This document shows positions 18,327 through 26,691 of a stretch of DNA of 64,000 bases, one piece after another; position 1 is the first letter of the stretch, and each line of letters opens with the position of its first letter. Both the position numbers and the translations under genes were made by a program. Source of the DNA: Roseibium sp. (lineage in GTDB: Bacteria > Pseudomonadota > Alphaproteobacteria > Rhizobiales > Stappiaceae). The stretch is taken from the NCBI GenBank assembly GCA_017643215.1, contig JAEPNV010000004.1, positions 186,001 through 250,000 on the forward strand, written 5' to 3'. The notes under the pieces were generated by a model, which worked only from the letters and a program-made list of their open reading frames with translations, made no database searches and was not told the origin of the DNA.

Positions 18327-18980
18327 GTGCCGAGAAAGAACGAGCCAAGGGAGCGCAAATGCGCCGTTTCCCAGCAGGTTCTGCCGGTTGACCGCCTGAT
18401 CCGCTTCGTTCTTGATCCGGACGGGCAGGTGGTCCCGGACCTGAAACGCACCCTTCCGGGGCGCGGGGTCTGGGTGACGGCGACACAAGAGGCCGTGGCC
18501 AAGGCGGAGAAGGACCGGAAACGGGTCTTTGGCCGCGGGTTCAAGGCTGAGGCCCGGGTTGATCCTGGCCTCGCTGAGCGAGTGGCGGATTTGATGAGCC
18601 GGGCGGCGCTTCAAGCTCTGCCGATGACCCGGAAAGCCGGTGGGCTGGTGACCGGTTTTTCGAAAGTCGAGGCCGCGTTGCGCGGAGGCAACGTTGTCGG
18701 ACTGATCCATGCCTGCGATGCGGCGGAGGATGGTGTCAGGAAGCTGGCAGCGGCGGCGTCGAGAGAACAAAAAACTGCAAACGGGTGCCCAGTTGTCCGT
18801 TTGTTCGATTCGACTCAATTGGATTTGGCATTGGGTCGGTCAAATGTGATACATGCTGCACTGCTTGCGGGTCCGGCGAGCGAAAACTTCCTGTCGCGGG
18901 TGCGCGAATTGGAGGCGTTCCGGTCGAGGCCTGCAAAAACAGACACAGGCAGCGCAGGCAGTGCGTTTGCGCAGGACTGA
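18327..18980 (+). CDS. YlxR-type RNA-binding protein (DUF448)
   Basis: A 217-residue protein of the nusA-infB operon. The N-terminal YlxR domain has [20 protein letters not shown] and LPGRGVWV; the C-terminal half resembles the L7Ae-like extension common in alphaproteobacterial members ([20 protein letters not shown]). YlxR proteins bind RNA, and one has been linked to RNase P or transcription control, but its role here is not established. The start is GTG 18327 with GGAGGG just upstream. It is followed within 8 bases by infB. Confidence 0.88.
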   Translation: MPRKNEPRERKCAVSQQVLPVDRLIRFVLDPDGQVVPDLKRTLPGRGVWVTATQEAVAKAEKDRKRVFGRGFKAEARVDPGLAERVADLMSRAALQALPMTRKAGGLVTGFSKVEAALRGGNVVGLIHACDAAEDGVRKLAAAASREQKTANGCPVVRLFDSTQLDLALGRSNVIHAALLAGPASENFLSRVRELEAFRSRPAKTDTGSAGSAFAQD

Positions 18981-18987
18981 AGGCAAT

Positions 18988-21633
18988 ATGAGCGATACGA
19001 AGAATCCAGGCGACAAGACAATCAGCGTTGAGCGCAAGACGCTCGGCCTCAAGCGCGGCGGCGATCAGGGGACGGTGCGTCAGTCCTTCTCCCACGGCCG
19101 GTCGAAAGCTGTCGTGGTCGAAAAGAAAAAGCGCCGTGTGGTTGTTCCTGGTCAGGAGCCGAAAGCGGACGCCGGTGCTCAACGCGCCGAGCGGCCTGCC
19201 GATGCCACGCGCACGCCTCAGTCGGATGCTGCGATGTCCGGCGCGCCGGCGCGCCGGCCCGCACCGGGTCAACGGCCGCAAAAGGGCGGCGGCAATGTGT
19301 TGCGCACGCTGACCAAGGAAGAGGCGGCGGCCCGCGCGGCCGCGCTGAAACTGGCGCAGGAGCGCGACGCGGTGGAACGCCAGCGCGCCGCCGAAGAGGC
19401 CGAGCGCCGTGCCGAAGAGGAAGCGCAGCGCAAGGTCGACGAAGCGGCCCGGCTAAAAGTCGAGGAAGAAGAGCGTCAGCGGCGCGAGGAAGAAGAAGCC
19501 AAGCGCGCCGCCGAAGCACCGCCTGAGCCGGTGGCCGCTGAGCCTGTTGCGGCCGCCGCGGCGGCGCAGCCGGCCGAAACCGCTGCGGCCGCAGCAAAAC
19601 AGGCACGTGCCGAAAGATCCGCTCCGCCCGCAAAGACGGCGGGCCGCGAGCAAGAAGACGACGACAGCCGCAACAAGTCCCTGCGCCCGGTCAAGCGCCA
19701 GAAGCCGGCACCGACGCCGACGCGCTCGCGCGGCGGCGAAGACCGGCGCCGGTCCAAGCTGACCATTTCCACCGCGACGGGGGGCGAGGAGCAGCGCTCA
19801 AGGTCGCTGGCCTCCATGCGCCGGCGTCAGGAGAAAGCCAAGCGCGGTCAGCAGCAGGTCGTGCGCGAGAAGATCTCCCGGGAAGTCGTTCTGCCCGAAG
19901 CCATCACCATTCAGGAACTGGCCAATCGCATGGCCGAACGGGCCGTGGATGTGATCAAGCTTTTGATGAAGCAGGGTCAGATGCTCAAGATCAACGACGT
20001 GATCGATGCCGATACGGCTGAACTGATCGCGGAGGAGATGGGCCACACGGTCAAGCGTGTGTCGGAAGCCGATGTCGAGGAAGGCCTCTTCAGTGTCGAC
20101 GACGATGAAGCGAGCCTGCAGGCCCGCCCGCCCGTGGTCACCATCATGGGCCATGTCGATCACGGCAAGACGTCACTGCTGGATGCATTGCGCGATTCCA
20201 AGATCGTGACGGGCGAAGCTGGCGGCATCACGCAGCATATCGGCGCCTACCAGGTCGAACAGGCCGGTCAGAAGATCACTTTCATCGACACGCCCGGCCA
20301 CGCGGCATTCTCGCAGATGCGTGCGCGCGGCGCTAAATCGACCGACATCGTGATCCTGGTCGTCGCGGCCGATGACGGCGTCATGCCGCAGACCAAGGAG
20401 GCGATCGCGCACGCCAAGGCCGCGGATGTGCCGATCATCGTCGCGATCAACAAGATGGACAAGCCAGACGCCGATCCCAATCGGGTACGCACCGAACTCC
20501 TCAGCGAGGAGATCGTGGTGGAATCGATGGGCGGCGAAGTGATCGATGTCGAAGTGTCGGCGTTGAAGGGCCAGAACCTTGACAAACTGCTTGAGATGAT
20601 CCTGCTGCAGTCCGAAGTCCTGGAACTGAACGCCAATCCGGACCGGACCGCGGAGGGCATCGTCGTGGAAGCCCAGCTCGATCGGGGCCGCGGTCCTGTG
20701 GCCACCGTTCTGGTCCAGAAGGGCACCTTGCACACCGGTGACATTCTGGTCGCCGGCGCCGAATGGGGCCGGGTCCGTGCGATGCTCGATGAGGACGGCA
20801 ACCAGGTGAAGGAAGCCGGCCCGTCGAAACCGGTCGAGGTGCTCGGCTTCCAGGGGACCCCCGAAGCCGGCGATCTTGTCGCCGTTGTCGAAAACGAAGC
20901 GCGGGCGCGGGAAATCACCGATTACCGCCAGCGCCAGATCCGAGAGAAGGCATCTGTCGTCGCCTCCGGCGCGCGCGGCTCGCTCGAGCAGATGATGAAC
21001 CGGCTTCAGGAGCAGGGGAAACAGGAATTCCCGCTCGTTCTGAAGGGCGACGTTCAAGGCTCGGTGGAAGCGATCTCGCATGCGCTCGCCGAACTCGGCA
21101 CCGAAGAAGTGGCCGCCCGGATCCTGCTCGCCGGCGTCGGCGGCATCACGGAAAGCGACATCACGCTTGCCGCCGCCTCCAACGCGCCGATCATCGGCTT
21201 TAATGTGCGTGCCAACAAGCAGGCCCGGGAAGCGGCGAGCCGGGATGGTATCGAGATCCGGTACTACAACGTGATCTACGATCTGGTGGACGACGTGAAG
21301 GCGGCCATGTCCGGCCTTCTGTCGCCCGAGCGGCGTGAGACCTTCCTGGGCAATGCGGAGATCAAGGAGATCTTCCACATTTCCAAGGTCGGCAAGGTTG
21401 CGGGTTGTCTGGTCACCGAGGGCATTGTCGAACGCGGCGCCAATGTCCGGCTCATCCGCGACGATGTGGTCATCCACGAAGGCAAGCTTGGCACGCTCAA
21501 GCGCTTCAAGGACGAGGTCAAAACCGTCGAATCCGGCCAGGAATGCGGTATGAACTTCGTCAATTATCAGGACATGCGCCCGGGTGACGTGATCGAGTGT
21601 TTCCGGGTCGAGGAAATCGCCCGGACCTTGTAA
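18988..21633 (+). CDS. infB: Translation initiation factor IF-2
   Basis: GTPase that places initiator fMet-tRNA on the 30S subunit and drives subunit joining. The 881-residue protein has a long charged, Ala/Glu/Arg-rich N-terminal region (about 1-290) with a repetitive [14 protein letters not shown] coiled-coil stretch, then the IF2_N helical motif. The G domain carries GHVDHGKT (388-395), DTPGHAAFS and [10 protein letters not shown]. The C-terminal domains end normally. I choose ATG 18988, which gives the family start [19 protein letters not shown]. rbfA and truB follow in the same direction. Confidence 0.98.
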   Translation: MSDTKNPGDKTISVERKTLGLKRGGDQGTVRQSFSHGRSKAVVVEKKKRRVVVPGQEPKADAGAQRAERPADATRTPQSDAAMSGAPARRPAPGQRPQKGGGNVLRTLTKEEAAARAAALKLAQERDAVERQRAAEEAERRAEEEAQRKVDEAARLKVEEEERQRREEEEAKRAAEAPPEPVAAEPVAAAAAAQPAETAAAAAKQARAERSAPPAKTAGREQEDDDSRNKSLRPVKRQKPAPTPTRSRGGEDRRRSKLTISTATGGEEQRSRSLASMRRRQEKAKRGQQQVVREKISREVVLPEAITIQELANRMAERAVDVIKLLMKQGQMLKINDVIDADTAELIAEEMGHTVKRVSEADVEEGLFSVDDDEASLQARPPVVTIMGHVDHGKTSLLDALRDSKIVTGEAGGITQHIGAYQVEQAGQKITFIDTPGHAAFSQMRARGAKSTDIVILVVAADDGVMPQTKEAIAHAKAADVPIIVAINKMDKPDADPNRVRTELLSEEIVVESMGGEVIDVEVSALKGQNLDKLLEMILLQSEVLELNANPDRTAEGIVVEAQLDRGRGPVATVLVQKGTLHTGDILVAGAEWGRVRAMLDEDGNQVKEAGPSKPVEVLGFQGTPEAGDLVAVVENEARAREITDYRQRQIREKASVVASGARGSLEQMMNRLQEQGKQEFPLVLKGDVQGSVEAISHALAELGTEEVAARILLAGVGGITESDITLAAASNAPIIGFNVRANKQAREAASRDGIEIRYYNVIYDLVDDVKAAMSGLLSPERRETFLGNAEIKEIFHISKVGKVAGCLVTEGIVERGANVRLIRDDVVIHEGKLGTLKRFKDEVKTVESGQECGMNFVNYQDMRPGDVIECFRVEEIARTL

Positions 21634-21740
21634 CCGCCGGACGACATGATGATCTGACGCGCCGGCGTGACCCGATCAGGATCGCGCCGGCGCGCTGCAT
21701 TCGGGCGCAATTGCGGCCGGCAAGACATTTGGAAAAGACC

Positions 21741-22151
21741 ATGGCGAAACATCGCGGACACGGCGAAAAAGGTCCGTCACAACGTCAACTGCGCGTCGGT
21801 GAAACCGTCCGCAAGGAGCTGTCCGATATCCTTACCCGTGGCGCGTTGAACGACCCGGCGCTGTCCGGCGCGATCATTACCGTTCCAGAGGTCCGGATGA
21901 CCCCGGATCTGCGTCTTGCGACATGCCTCATCATGCCGCTGGGCGGGGCGGACGGCGACAAGGTGACGACGGCGTTGAACCGGCACGCCAAATTCCTGCG
22001 CGGTCAGGTGTCACGGCGGCTGACGATGAAATACATGCCCGATCTCAGGTTCGTGCTCGACACGCGTTTTGACGACGATGACCGGATTGGATCGCTGCTG
22101 CATTCGCCCGATGTCGCCCGTGATCTTGACAAACCCGAGAGCTCCGACTGA
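21741..22151 (+). CDS. rbfA: 30S ribosome-binding factor RbfA
   Basis: A 136-residue KH-fold protein that binds immature 30S subunits and helps process the 16S rRNA 5' end. SQRQLRVGETVRKELSDIL opens the domain, and KYMPDLRFVLDTRFDDDDRI is the conserved C-terminal strand. ATG 21741 gives the usual start; the frame is open further upstream without similarity. It lies between infB and truB, the standard order. Confidence 0.95.
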   Translation: MAKHRGHGEKGPSQRQLRVGETVRKELSDILTRGALNDPALSGAIITVPEVRMTPDLRLATCLIMPLGGADGDKVTTALNRHAKFLRGQVSRRLTMKYMPDLRFVLDTRFDDDDRIGSLLHSPDVARDLDKPESSD

Positions 22152-22158
22152 CGGCACG

Positions 22159-23103
22159 ATGGCCCGGCAAAAACAGGTTAAACGCAGGAAGAACGCCATC
22201 AACGGCTGGCTGGTGCTCGACAAGCCGTATGGGCTGACGTCGAACGATGCGCTTGGCAAACTGAAGCGGATTTTTTCGCCGCAAAAGGTCGGCCATGCCG
22301 GGACGCTCGACCCAAGGGCGACCGGTTGTTTGCCGATCGCGTTCGGCGAGGCCACGAAGACGGTCCCCTTCGTCATGCAGGGCCGCAAGGTCTACCGGTT
22401 CGAAGTCACCTGGGGGGCGGAAACCGACACGGACGACACCGAAGGGGCTGTGACCGCGACCTCCGGCCACCGGCCGGACGCCAATGCGATCTGCGCGGTC
22501 CTGCCCGACTTCACCGGCACGATCTTGCAGGTGCCGCCGAAATTCTCCGCCATCAAGGTTGCGGGTGAGAGGGCCTATAACCTTGCCCGCGACGGCGAGG
22601 TGGTCGAGCTCGATCCCCGCCCGATCGACGTCCACCGGCTGACGCTCGTTGCTTGTCCGGATTCCGACCGCGCGGTCTTCGAGGCCGAATGCGGCAAGGG
22701 CACCTACGTGCGGGCCCTGGCGCGCGATCTTGGCCGGCGGCTGGGAACCTGTGGACATGTCACGGAGCTGCGCCGTCTGTTGGTTGGCCCGTTCGGCGAG
22801 GAAGATCTGAGCGGGCTCGACGACATCATTCAGGCGGCAGAAAATCTCAAAGAGGGCGCGGGCGTCGACCCGCTTGTCGCGGAGTTCATTCGCCCTGTTC
22901 GCGAGGCGATGGAGGATCTTGTCGAAATCCCGGTATCGGAGGAGGACGGGGCGAAGATCCGAAGAGGCATGGCGGTCCTGCTGCGCGGCCGGGACGCGCC
23001 GCTCAATTGCGAAACGGCCTTTGCCAGCCATGCCGGTGTGCCGGTCGCCCTCGGCGCGATCGACAAGGGCCGATTTCGGCCAAGCCGGGTGTTTCATCTG
23101 TAG
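22159..23103 (+). CDS. truB: tRNA pseudouridine(55) synthase TruB
   Basis: Makes the near-universal pseudouridine 55 in the T loop of tRNAs and also acts as a tRNA chaperone. GWLVLDKPYGLTSNDAL opens the domain, and the catalytic Asp51 is in GHAGTLDPRATG. KTVPFVMQGRKVYRFEVTWG and KGTYVRALARDLGRRLG are family motifs. The 314-residue length and C-terminal PUA-like part are normal. The start, 7 bases after rbfA, gives MARQKQVKRRKNAINGW. In related genomes rpsO follows directly, but here about 3 kb of accessory sequence intervenes. Confidence 0.96.
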   Translation: MARQKQVKRRKNAINGWLVLDKPYGLTSNDALGKLKRIFSPQKVGHAGTLDPRATGCLPIAFGEATKTVPFVMQGRKVYRFEVTWGAETDTDDTEGAVTATSGHRPDANAICAVLPDFTGTILQVPPKFSAIKVAGERAYNLARDGEVVELDPRPIDVHRLTLVACPDSDRAVFEAECGKGTYVRALARDLGRRLGTCGHVTELRRLLVGPFGEEDLSGLDDIIQAAENLKEGAGVDPLVAEFIRPVREAMEDLVEIPVSEEDGAKIRRGMAVLLRGRDAPLNCETAFASHAGVPVALGAIDKGRFRPSRVFHL

Positions 23104-23124
23104 GGGGAGTGTCACTGGAGGCAC

Positions 23125-23382
23125 ATGACCCTGTATCAGCGTCGGACAACGCCGAATGTGCGTGCCGGCGCTTTTCGGACCATTGATTTCATCCGCTGGT
23201 ACGCGGTAAAAAACCGCATGAGCAAAACAGCGGAAAAAAAACCGGCCGAGGACTGGCCCAACACCGTGAAGACGCGGAAAGAGTTGGACGCCGCCTTGGA
23301 AAAGGGTTTGGAAAGCGGCCGCGGCACCCGCTCACTTGATACCCTCTATCGGGACGCGGTGGCCAGTTCCAAAGATGGCTAG
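23125..23382 (+). CDS. Putative antitoxin of a ParE-type toxin-antitoxin pair
   Basis: A small basic protein of 85 residues directly upstream of, and overlapping by 8 bases, a parE-like toxin gene. The C-terminal part TRKELDAALEKGLESGRGTR resembles the segment of ParD-type antitoxins that wraps the toxin, but I do not recognise a clear ribbon-helix-helix. ATG 23125 has GGAGG three bases upstream, a little close. A second in-frame ATG at 23218 would give 54 residues, preceded by a small GCGGT/ACCGC hairpin and a weak promoter-like TTGATT. The role is inferred mainly from position. Confidence 0.62.
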   Translation: MTLYQRRTTPNVRAGAFRTIDFIRWYAVKNRMSKTAEKKPAEDWPNTVKTRKELDAALEKGLESGRGTRSLDTLYRDAVASSKDG

Positions 23383-23671
23383 GGTTTCTTTTTCAAAAGA
23401 AGCCGAAAACGACCTTTTCTCAATCTTTCATTACACAATCGAAACGTACGGCAAAACCAAGGCCGACGAATACTACGCGATCATCCTGCGAAGCTTGGAA
23501 ACTGCGGCAAGATTCCCGGAGCTTGGCCGACCTCACAGAACGCAAGCTGGTAAAGCGTTTAGGCAATTTAACGTCGGACGTCATTCTGTTTTCTATCAAG
23601 AGGAGGAAAACGGAATTTTCATTGTCCGCGTTCTTCACCAAGCAATGAATTTTGACCGCCATCTCGGATGA
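23375..23671 (+). CDS. ParE/RelE-superfamily toxin
   Basis: A 98-residue toxin of the ParE branch of the RelE/ParE superfamily. The pattern is clear: FSKEAENDLFSIFHYTIETYG at the N-terminus, AARFPELGRPH in the middle, and RHSVFYQEEENGIFIVRVLHQ with the final MNFDRHL. ParE toxins generally poison DNA gyrase. ATG 23375 overlaps the antitoxin stop, the usual coupling. It lies in the interval between truB and rpsO, with visibly lower GC than neighbouring genes. Confidence 0.9.
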   Translation: MARVSFSKEAENDLFSIFHYTIETYGKTKADEYYAIILRSLETAARFPELGRPHRTQAGKAFRQFNVGRHSVFYQEEENGIFIVRVLHQAMNFDRHLG

Positions 23672-23762
23672 AGAGCGGCAGCGGACGGGCAACGTGTCTG
23701 GCGGCGAAGGTCTCAAAGGCGGAAAGGCACATGCGGCATCGGAGCAGCGCGCCGCCCTTTGC

Positions 23763-24602
23763 TTAGATAGCGGGTAGGTTTGGACCATCAAACACCGCCA
23801 GCTCATAGTCGCACCGCAAGGTGTCGCCGGTTTTCAGGTCCAGCGGACCCGCGTTCGTGGGACCAAGACAGACCAGCGGGAACGGGTCTTTGGTTGCAAA
23901 GAGCGCGTCGGTCCGCATTTGGCGGACCCTCACGCCGGCCTTGGGCGGGCTGTCAAATCCGTCCAGCGTGCCGATGAAAGCAATCTCGTGTGGCCGTTGG
24001 CCCAGTCCTTCAGAAAAATCCGTCTCGACACCGTCGAGAAACAGGTGCGTCCCGCGAAAGACGCTGCCGAATTCGCGCCGGAACCGGATCCCGAGCCCGT
24101 GGTAGTTGATCGATCGGCCGTCAGCCGCGGCGTGGGCCCAATGGCTTTGAATGAGCCGCACATCCTTAAGCGCTTCAAGAATTGACGACCAGGTCCACCG
24201 ATAGGCTTCGCCATTGCCGGGATCGCTGCAGGTGATGGTCCTCAGTTCCTTGAATGTGGGCAGATCGTCCGTTTCGGACGTCCACAACAAGGACTGCTCA
24301 AATCCGATCCGGTCGCCGGTTTCGGTGATCGTTCCAAACCCGAGATGCCGCTGGACCCCGACCGCTTCGCCGGGCCGAACCTGGCGTTCCTCCCAAAAAT
24401 TGATGTCGTCGGCCGAAAGCGCAAACATGACACCCTTGTGATGCGGGTGATCATGCGGCTTTGCCAGCGTCAGACAATGACCGTTCGGGGTGGAGAGCGG
24501 GTGGAGATACGGTTTGAACCGGTCCGAATAAATGTATTTTCCCGCATTGTTTCCGTCATCGTCCTGAAACGCCACGAATTTATGTGCGAATAATAGGTTC
24601 AT
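23763..24602 (-). CDS. DUF6807 (PmoA-like) family protein
   Basis: A 279-residue protein whose best-recognised motif is KPHDHPHHKGVMFALS near residue 48, typical of the family often labelled methane oxygenase PmoA and now DUF6807. That name is misleading: these are soluble proteins without the membrane helices of particulate methane monooxygenase, and they often accompany sugar-utilisation genes. Function is unknown. The His-rich motif could bind metal. I start it at the ATG at 24602, giving MNLLFAHKFVAFQDDDG; an upstream in-frame start at 24707 is possible. It is divergent from the next gene and lies in the truB-rpsO interval. Confidence 0.7.
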   Translation of the reverse strand: MNLLFAHKFVAFQDDDGNNAGKYIYSDRFKPYLHPLSTPNGHCLTLAKPHDHPHHKGVMFALSADDINFWEERQVRPGEAVGVQRHLGFGTITETGDRIGFEQSLLWTSETDDLPTFKELRTITCSDPGNGEAYRWTWSSILEALKDVRLIQSHWAHAAADGRSINYHGLGIRFRREFGSVFRGTHLFLDGVETDFSEGLGQRPHEIAFIGTLDGFDSPPKAGVRVRQMRTDALFATKDPFPLVCLGPTNAGPLDLKTGDTLRCDYELAVFDGPNLPAI

Positions 24603-24808
24603 TCTTCTGCTCGAAAGCCGGAGGATATGGTCGCGGAATGAGCGCGCCGGCACGGCACTTATCGCCGGTAATGCCTGTGCGCCCATCGCCTTCGGTGCCG
24701 GCGACAACGGGCGGTTTAGACTACGTGCATGGGTTTAATCCTTCGTTGGAACCAGTGCCAGTCGCTTGCTGGTCGAATGATGTCTCTTCAAAAGCGAAAG
24801 GGTCGACG

Positions 24809-25615
24809 TTGAACAGCGCGGTGAGCCGAGAGCAAGCGATCGATTCGATCGCGGAAAGACTCAAGCCGGATCATTCGATCAGAGCGCTTTATTTGAGCGG
24901 AAGTTTTGGCGCGGGATTGGAAGATCGTTTCAGCGACATCGATTTTCTGGCAGTTGTCGACGACGACCGGTTGCAAACGCTGCCGCAGACTTGGCGGTCT
25001 GCCGTGTCGGAGATCTGCGAGATCGTGTTGTGGCGGGAGTTCAAGCGCCGCAATCTTTTGATCAACATCGTGACAGCGGAATGGCTGCGGATTGATCTCG
25101 TCACTGTTTCTCCAGATCAAATGGGCAGATATGCGCAAGACGGCTTGAAAATCCTTTTTGACAGGGATCGGCTGTTTGATGGTTTGCCGCCTGACAGCGC
25201 GCCTTCCGCCCCACAGCCCGAGAAACTAAAATACCAGATTGAGGAGTTTATTCGGATACTCGGGCTGATGCCGGTGGCCATGGGGCGCAAGGAGTATTTC
25301 AATTCGATTACGGGCACGTTTCACCTTCGTAATCTGCTGGTAGATCTCCTGATTGAGGAAACGGGGGCGCCGCATCGCGGCGGGGCGCTTCATATTCAAC
25401 GGTTGATTACGGACGAGCAAAAAGCGTTGCTTTATTCGCTGCCTGCATTGTCGGCCGATCGGGAATCGGCGATTGAGGCCAATCTGGCCTATGCGGCCGC
25501 TTATCTGCCGCGCGCCCGCAAACTGGCCGAGCGAGTGGGTCTGGAGTGGCCGCAGCGCTTTGAGCAGGTGACTCGGGAAAACCTCAAGCGGGAGCTGGAT
25601 ATCGATCTGCCCTAG
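24809..25615 (+). CDS. Nucleotidyltransferase-domain protein
   Basis: A protein of about 268 residues of the polymerase-beta-like nucleotidyltransferase superfamily. LYLSGSFGAGLEDRFSDIDF carries the GS motif and the metal-binding D-x-D; a third acidic residue is likely in WLRIDLVTVS. A helical C-terminal part follows, like streptomycin adenylyltransferases or other small-molecule NTases; the substrate is unknown. The start is uncertain: TTG 24809 has GAAAGGG upstream, and the reading frame is open back to 24584. The TAG stop at 25613-25615 abuts an inverted-repeat element, so the true C-terminus could have been altered. Confidence 0.72.
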   Translation: MNSAVSREQAIDSIAERLKPDHSIRALYLSGSFGAGLEDRFSDIDFLAVVDDDRLQTLPQTWRSAVSEICEIVLWREFKRRNLLINIVTAEWLRIDLVTVSPDQMGRYAQDGLKILFDRDRLFDGLPPDSAPSAPQPEKLKYQIEEFIRILGLMPVAMGRKEYFNSITGTFHLRNLLVDLLIEETGAPHRGGALHIQRLITDEQKALLYSLPALSADRESAIEANLAYAAAYLPRARKLAERVGLEWPQRFEQVTRENLKRELDIDLP

Positions 25616-25879
25616 GGCCCGGACTCATTCATGTGATTGAAATGGCGCTGCGGCCGGCAAAGAGGTGCCAGGAAAAACGCGACAAGCGGGCTGGTGGCCC
25701 GGTTGAGCGGCTCGACACGGCAGATCGCAGCCGGTCGCGCGTCCCGTCGGGATATGAGCGATTTTCCCCGCCACAGCGTCGCACGCCCTTGAAAATCGGA
25801 AGGTGTCCGGCAAGCTTGCTTCTTGTATCGAGGCAGATTGCTTGCATGCCATTTCAACCAGATGAATGGGTCCTGACCC
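25615..25879. mobile_element. MITE-like element with imperfect terminal inverted repeats
   Basis: The left arm 25615-25646 begins GGGCCCGGACTCATTCAT. The right arm 25848-25879 is its inverse with 27 of 32 positions identical. Total length is 265 bases and no transposase frame is present. The left end lies on the TAG stop of the nucleotidyltransferase gene; no matching target duplication is seen at the right end. It could be a non-autonomous or decayed insertion-sequence derivative; the family is not identified. Confidence 0.6.
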
Positions 25880-26154
25880 GAGTAGGGCGGACGGCCCATC
25901 GTGTCTGCGGGTTGATCGCGGTTTGGCCGTCCGCTTTGGACCAGGGGCGGTTCGCAAACGGCTTCCATCAAGAAAGCCCTTCCCTTTCGCGCTGTTTTCC
26001 GGCATAACCCAGCGCCATTGGGCCAAGGCCTGATGTTTCCGCTCCCCCTTTGCTGACCGACATCTCGGCTCATGGATCCGGACGGGAACGCCGTGTGAAC
26101 GGTGACATCAACGCGCCGGGGCGAACCCGGCCTTCTTTTTGAAAGGACACTCCG
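25880..26154. other. Non-coding stretch before rpsO
   Basis: This rest of the 539-base gap between the nucleotidyltransferase gene and rpsO has no frame with family features. It contains an inverted repeat GCGGACGGCC (about 25887-25896) with GGCCGTCCGC (about 25928-25937). A CAGCGCCATT at about 26012 is the inverse of a sequence just inside the left arm of the element before it. It presumably holds the rpsO promoter and leader; GAAAGGAC precedes the rpsO ATG. Confidence 0.5.
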
Positions 26155-26424
26155 ATGTCGATTACCGCAGAGCGCAAGGCTGAGCTCATCAAGGAATACG
26201 CCACCAAGGACGGCGACACCGGGTCTCCGGAAGTCCAGGTCGCGATCCTCACCGAGCGCATCAACAATCTGACCGAGCATTTCAAGGGACACGGCAAGGA
26301 CAACCATTCCCGCCGCGGTCTTTTGAAGATGGTGGCGCAGCGCCGTTCGCTCCTCGACTATGTCAAGGGCAAGAACGAAGAGCGCTACAAGACCCTGATC
26401 CAGCGCCTCGGCATCCGCCGATAA
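26155..26424 (+). CDS. rpsO: 30S ribosomal protein S15
   Basis: An 89-residue primary binder of 16S rRNA helices 20-22 in 30S assembly. It begins [20 protein letters not shown] and has [20 protein letters not shown] and [20 protein letters not shown], all diagnostic. A GAAAGGAC ribosome site lies before the ATG. It is followed by a strong hairpin and then pnp, the universal rpsO-pnp pair. Confidence 0.98.
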   Translation: MSITAERKAELIKEYATKDGDTGSPEVQVAILTERINNLTEHFKGHGKDNHSRRGLLKMVAQRRSLLDYVKGKNEERYKTLIQRLGIRR

Positions 26425-26440
26425 GACGTGGATCTTCGAC

Positions 26441-26474
26441 ACGCGGTGGGTGGATGTGCCCGCCGCGTTTGTTT
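26441..26474 (+). terminator. Hairpin between rpsO and pnp
   Basis: ACGCGGTGGG (26441-26450) pairs with CCCGCCGCGT (26459-26468), ten pairs with one wobble and an 8-base loop, followed by TTTGTTT. It probably causes partial termination of rpsO transcripts or serves as the processing site for the rpsO-pnp mRNA, as known for this locus in other bacteria. Confidence 0.7.
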
Positions 26475-26691
26475 CCGTGTTTCCCTTAGGACAGGAAACG
26501 CATTATAGGAAGTCTCGTGACAGTCATGGGGCAGGATTGCCGGCCGCTTTGAAAAGGGTCAAAGCGGCTTGTCGTCTTGCCCGTGGCTTGTCCGATCCGG
26601 TAACCGGCCCATCCGGGGCCGACCGGGATCCGATCCCTGCGCGCCCGACGAACGGTTCGCGCGCAAGCGGACACAGCTTTAAGGACTAGAT

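Noticed and set aside
23763-24602. Particulate methane monooxygenase subunit PmoA
   Set aside because: The family label exists, but the protein has no membrane helices and no pmoB/pmoC neighbours; it belongs to the soluble DUF6807 group.
25625-26026. Open frames on both strands in the nucleotidyltransferase-rpsO gap
   Set aside because: They overlap each other, include the inverted-repeat arms, and have neither family motifs nor ribosome sites.
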